Origin: Alphaproteobacteria bacterium
GTDB lineage: Bacteria; Pseudomonadota; Alphaproteobacteria; Rhizobiales; Xanthobacteraceae
Direction: 5' to 3'
DNA: 14,166 nt
Assembly: GCA_005883445.1 (NCBI GenBank)
Contig: VAZL01000100.1
Location: forward strand, 1 to 14,166
Shown: in pieces, positions 14,003-14,166 of the stretch
How the letters are laid out: every line of letters starts with the position of its first letter
Numbering within the stretch: position 1 is the first letter of the stretch
Made by a program: the position numbers and the translations under genes
Notes under the pieces: model-generated
Told to the model about the DNA's origin: nothing
The model's input: the letters and a program-made list of their open reading frames with translations, nothing else
The model's database searches: none

Positions 14003-14166
14003 GAGCGTGAACCGCTTTACCAGGATTTCCCGGAAGACTTCCGACTTGGTGTGGATGATAGCGATTCTCTGGGCTGCTCGAAATGGACCTAACGCAGCAC
14101 CTCAAGACGCGCGCACGCTTGCTGAGCATCAGCAGAAGGCGCTGACGCAGTGGCGACGCAGTCGCG
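14003..14166. other. Unassigned edge region upstream of the HpaB-like gene
   Basis: The 164 bases upstream of the monooxygenase start hold no recognisable gene. On the minus strand a frame is open from the window edge to TAG at 14089-14091 (ending CARLEVLR) and could be the tail of an upstream gene in the same operon, but 25 residues are too few to identify. No clear ribosome site or promoter is seen. Confidence 0.3.

Overview
The window is GC-rich, densely packed chromosomal DNA. Codon use, protein styles and the ABC/GGT/DUF1445 gene repertoire suggest an alphaproteobacterium, probably of the Hyphomicrobiales (Bradyrhizobium/Xanthobacteraceae-like). That placement is inferred from protein flavour, not from a marker gene. 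I see no rRNA, tRNA, CRISPR array, insertion sequence or phage gene.

Layout. (1) Positions 1-2367, minus strand: an ABC importer of the nitrate/sulfonate/taurine class, in the order substrate-binding protein (SBP1), ATPase, permease (permease cut by the window edge). (2) Positions 2574-5894, plus strand: a truncated 2-oxoglutarate/Fe(II) dioxygenase remnant, an MDR-type alcohol dehydrogenase/quinone oxidoreductase, a broken ATP-grasp (beta) subunit and an intact CoA-binding (alpha) subunit of an NDP-forming acyl-CoA synthetase. (3) Positions 5909-10733, minus strand, read right to left as a tight overlapping operon: DUF1445/D-glutamate-cyclase-like protein, gamma-glutamyltransferase-like Ntn hydrolase, 2,3-diaminopropionate ammonia-lyase, and an M20 metallopeptidase-like gene that is split. 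(4) Positions 10872-11813, plus strand: a second substrate-binding protein (SBP2), a close paralogue of SBP1, divergent from the operon. (5) Positions 11971-14002, minus strand: an HpaB-type flavin-dependent monooxygenase followed by a small cupin.

How it fits together. The genes look like one catabolic locus for an imported nitrogen-containing organic compound: uptake (ABC importer with two binding proteins), removal of gamma-glutamyl or acyl groups (GGT-like, M20), C-N cleavage to an oxoacid and ammonia (diaminopropionate ammonia-lyase), oxidation (MDR enzyme, HpaB type, dioxygenase remnant) and CoA-thioester formation. A palindromic GTATAC motif occurs once in front of SBP1 and twice in the SBP2/operon divergent region, which suggests one GntR-like regulator, encoded elsewhere, controlling both.

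The most unusual property is repeated damage. The dioxygenase, the ATP-grasp subunit and the M20 gene each lack an internal or terminal segment. SBP2 lacks 15 residues in frame relative to SBP1, and the HpaB-like gene has lost its natural end and runs on into the cupin gene. Either the locus is decaying by short deletions, or the assembled sequence has missing pieces. Read mapping would tell these apart.
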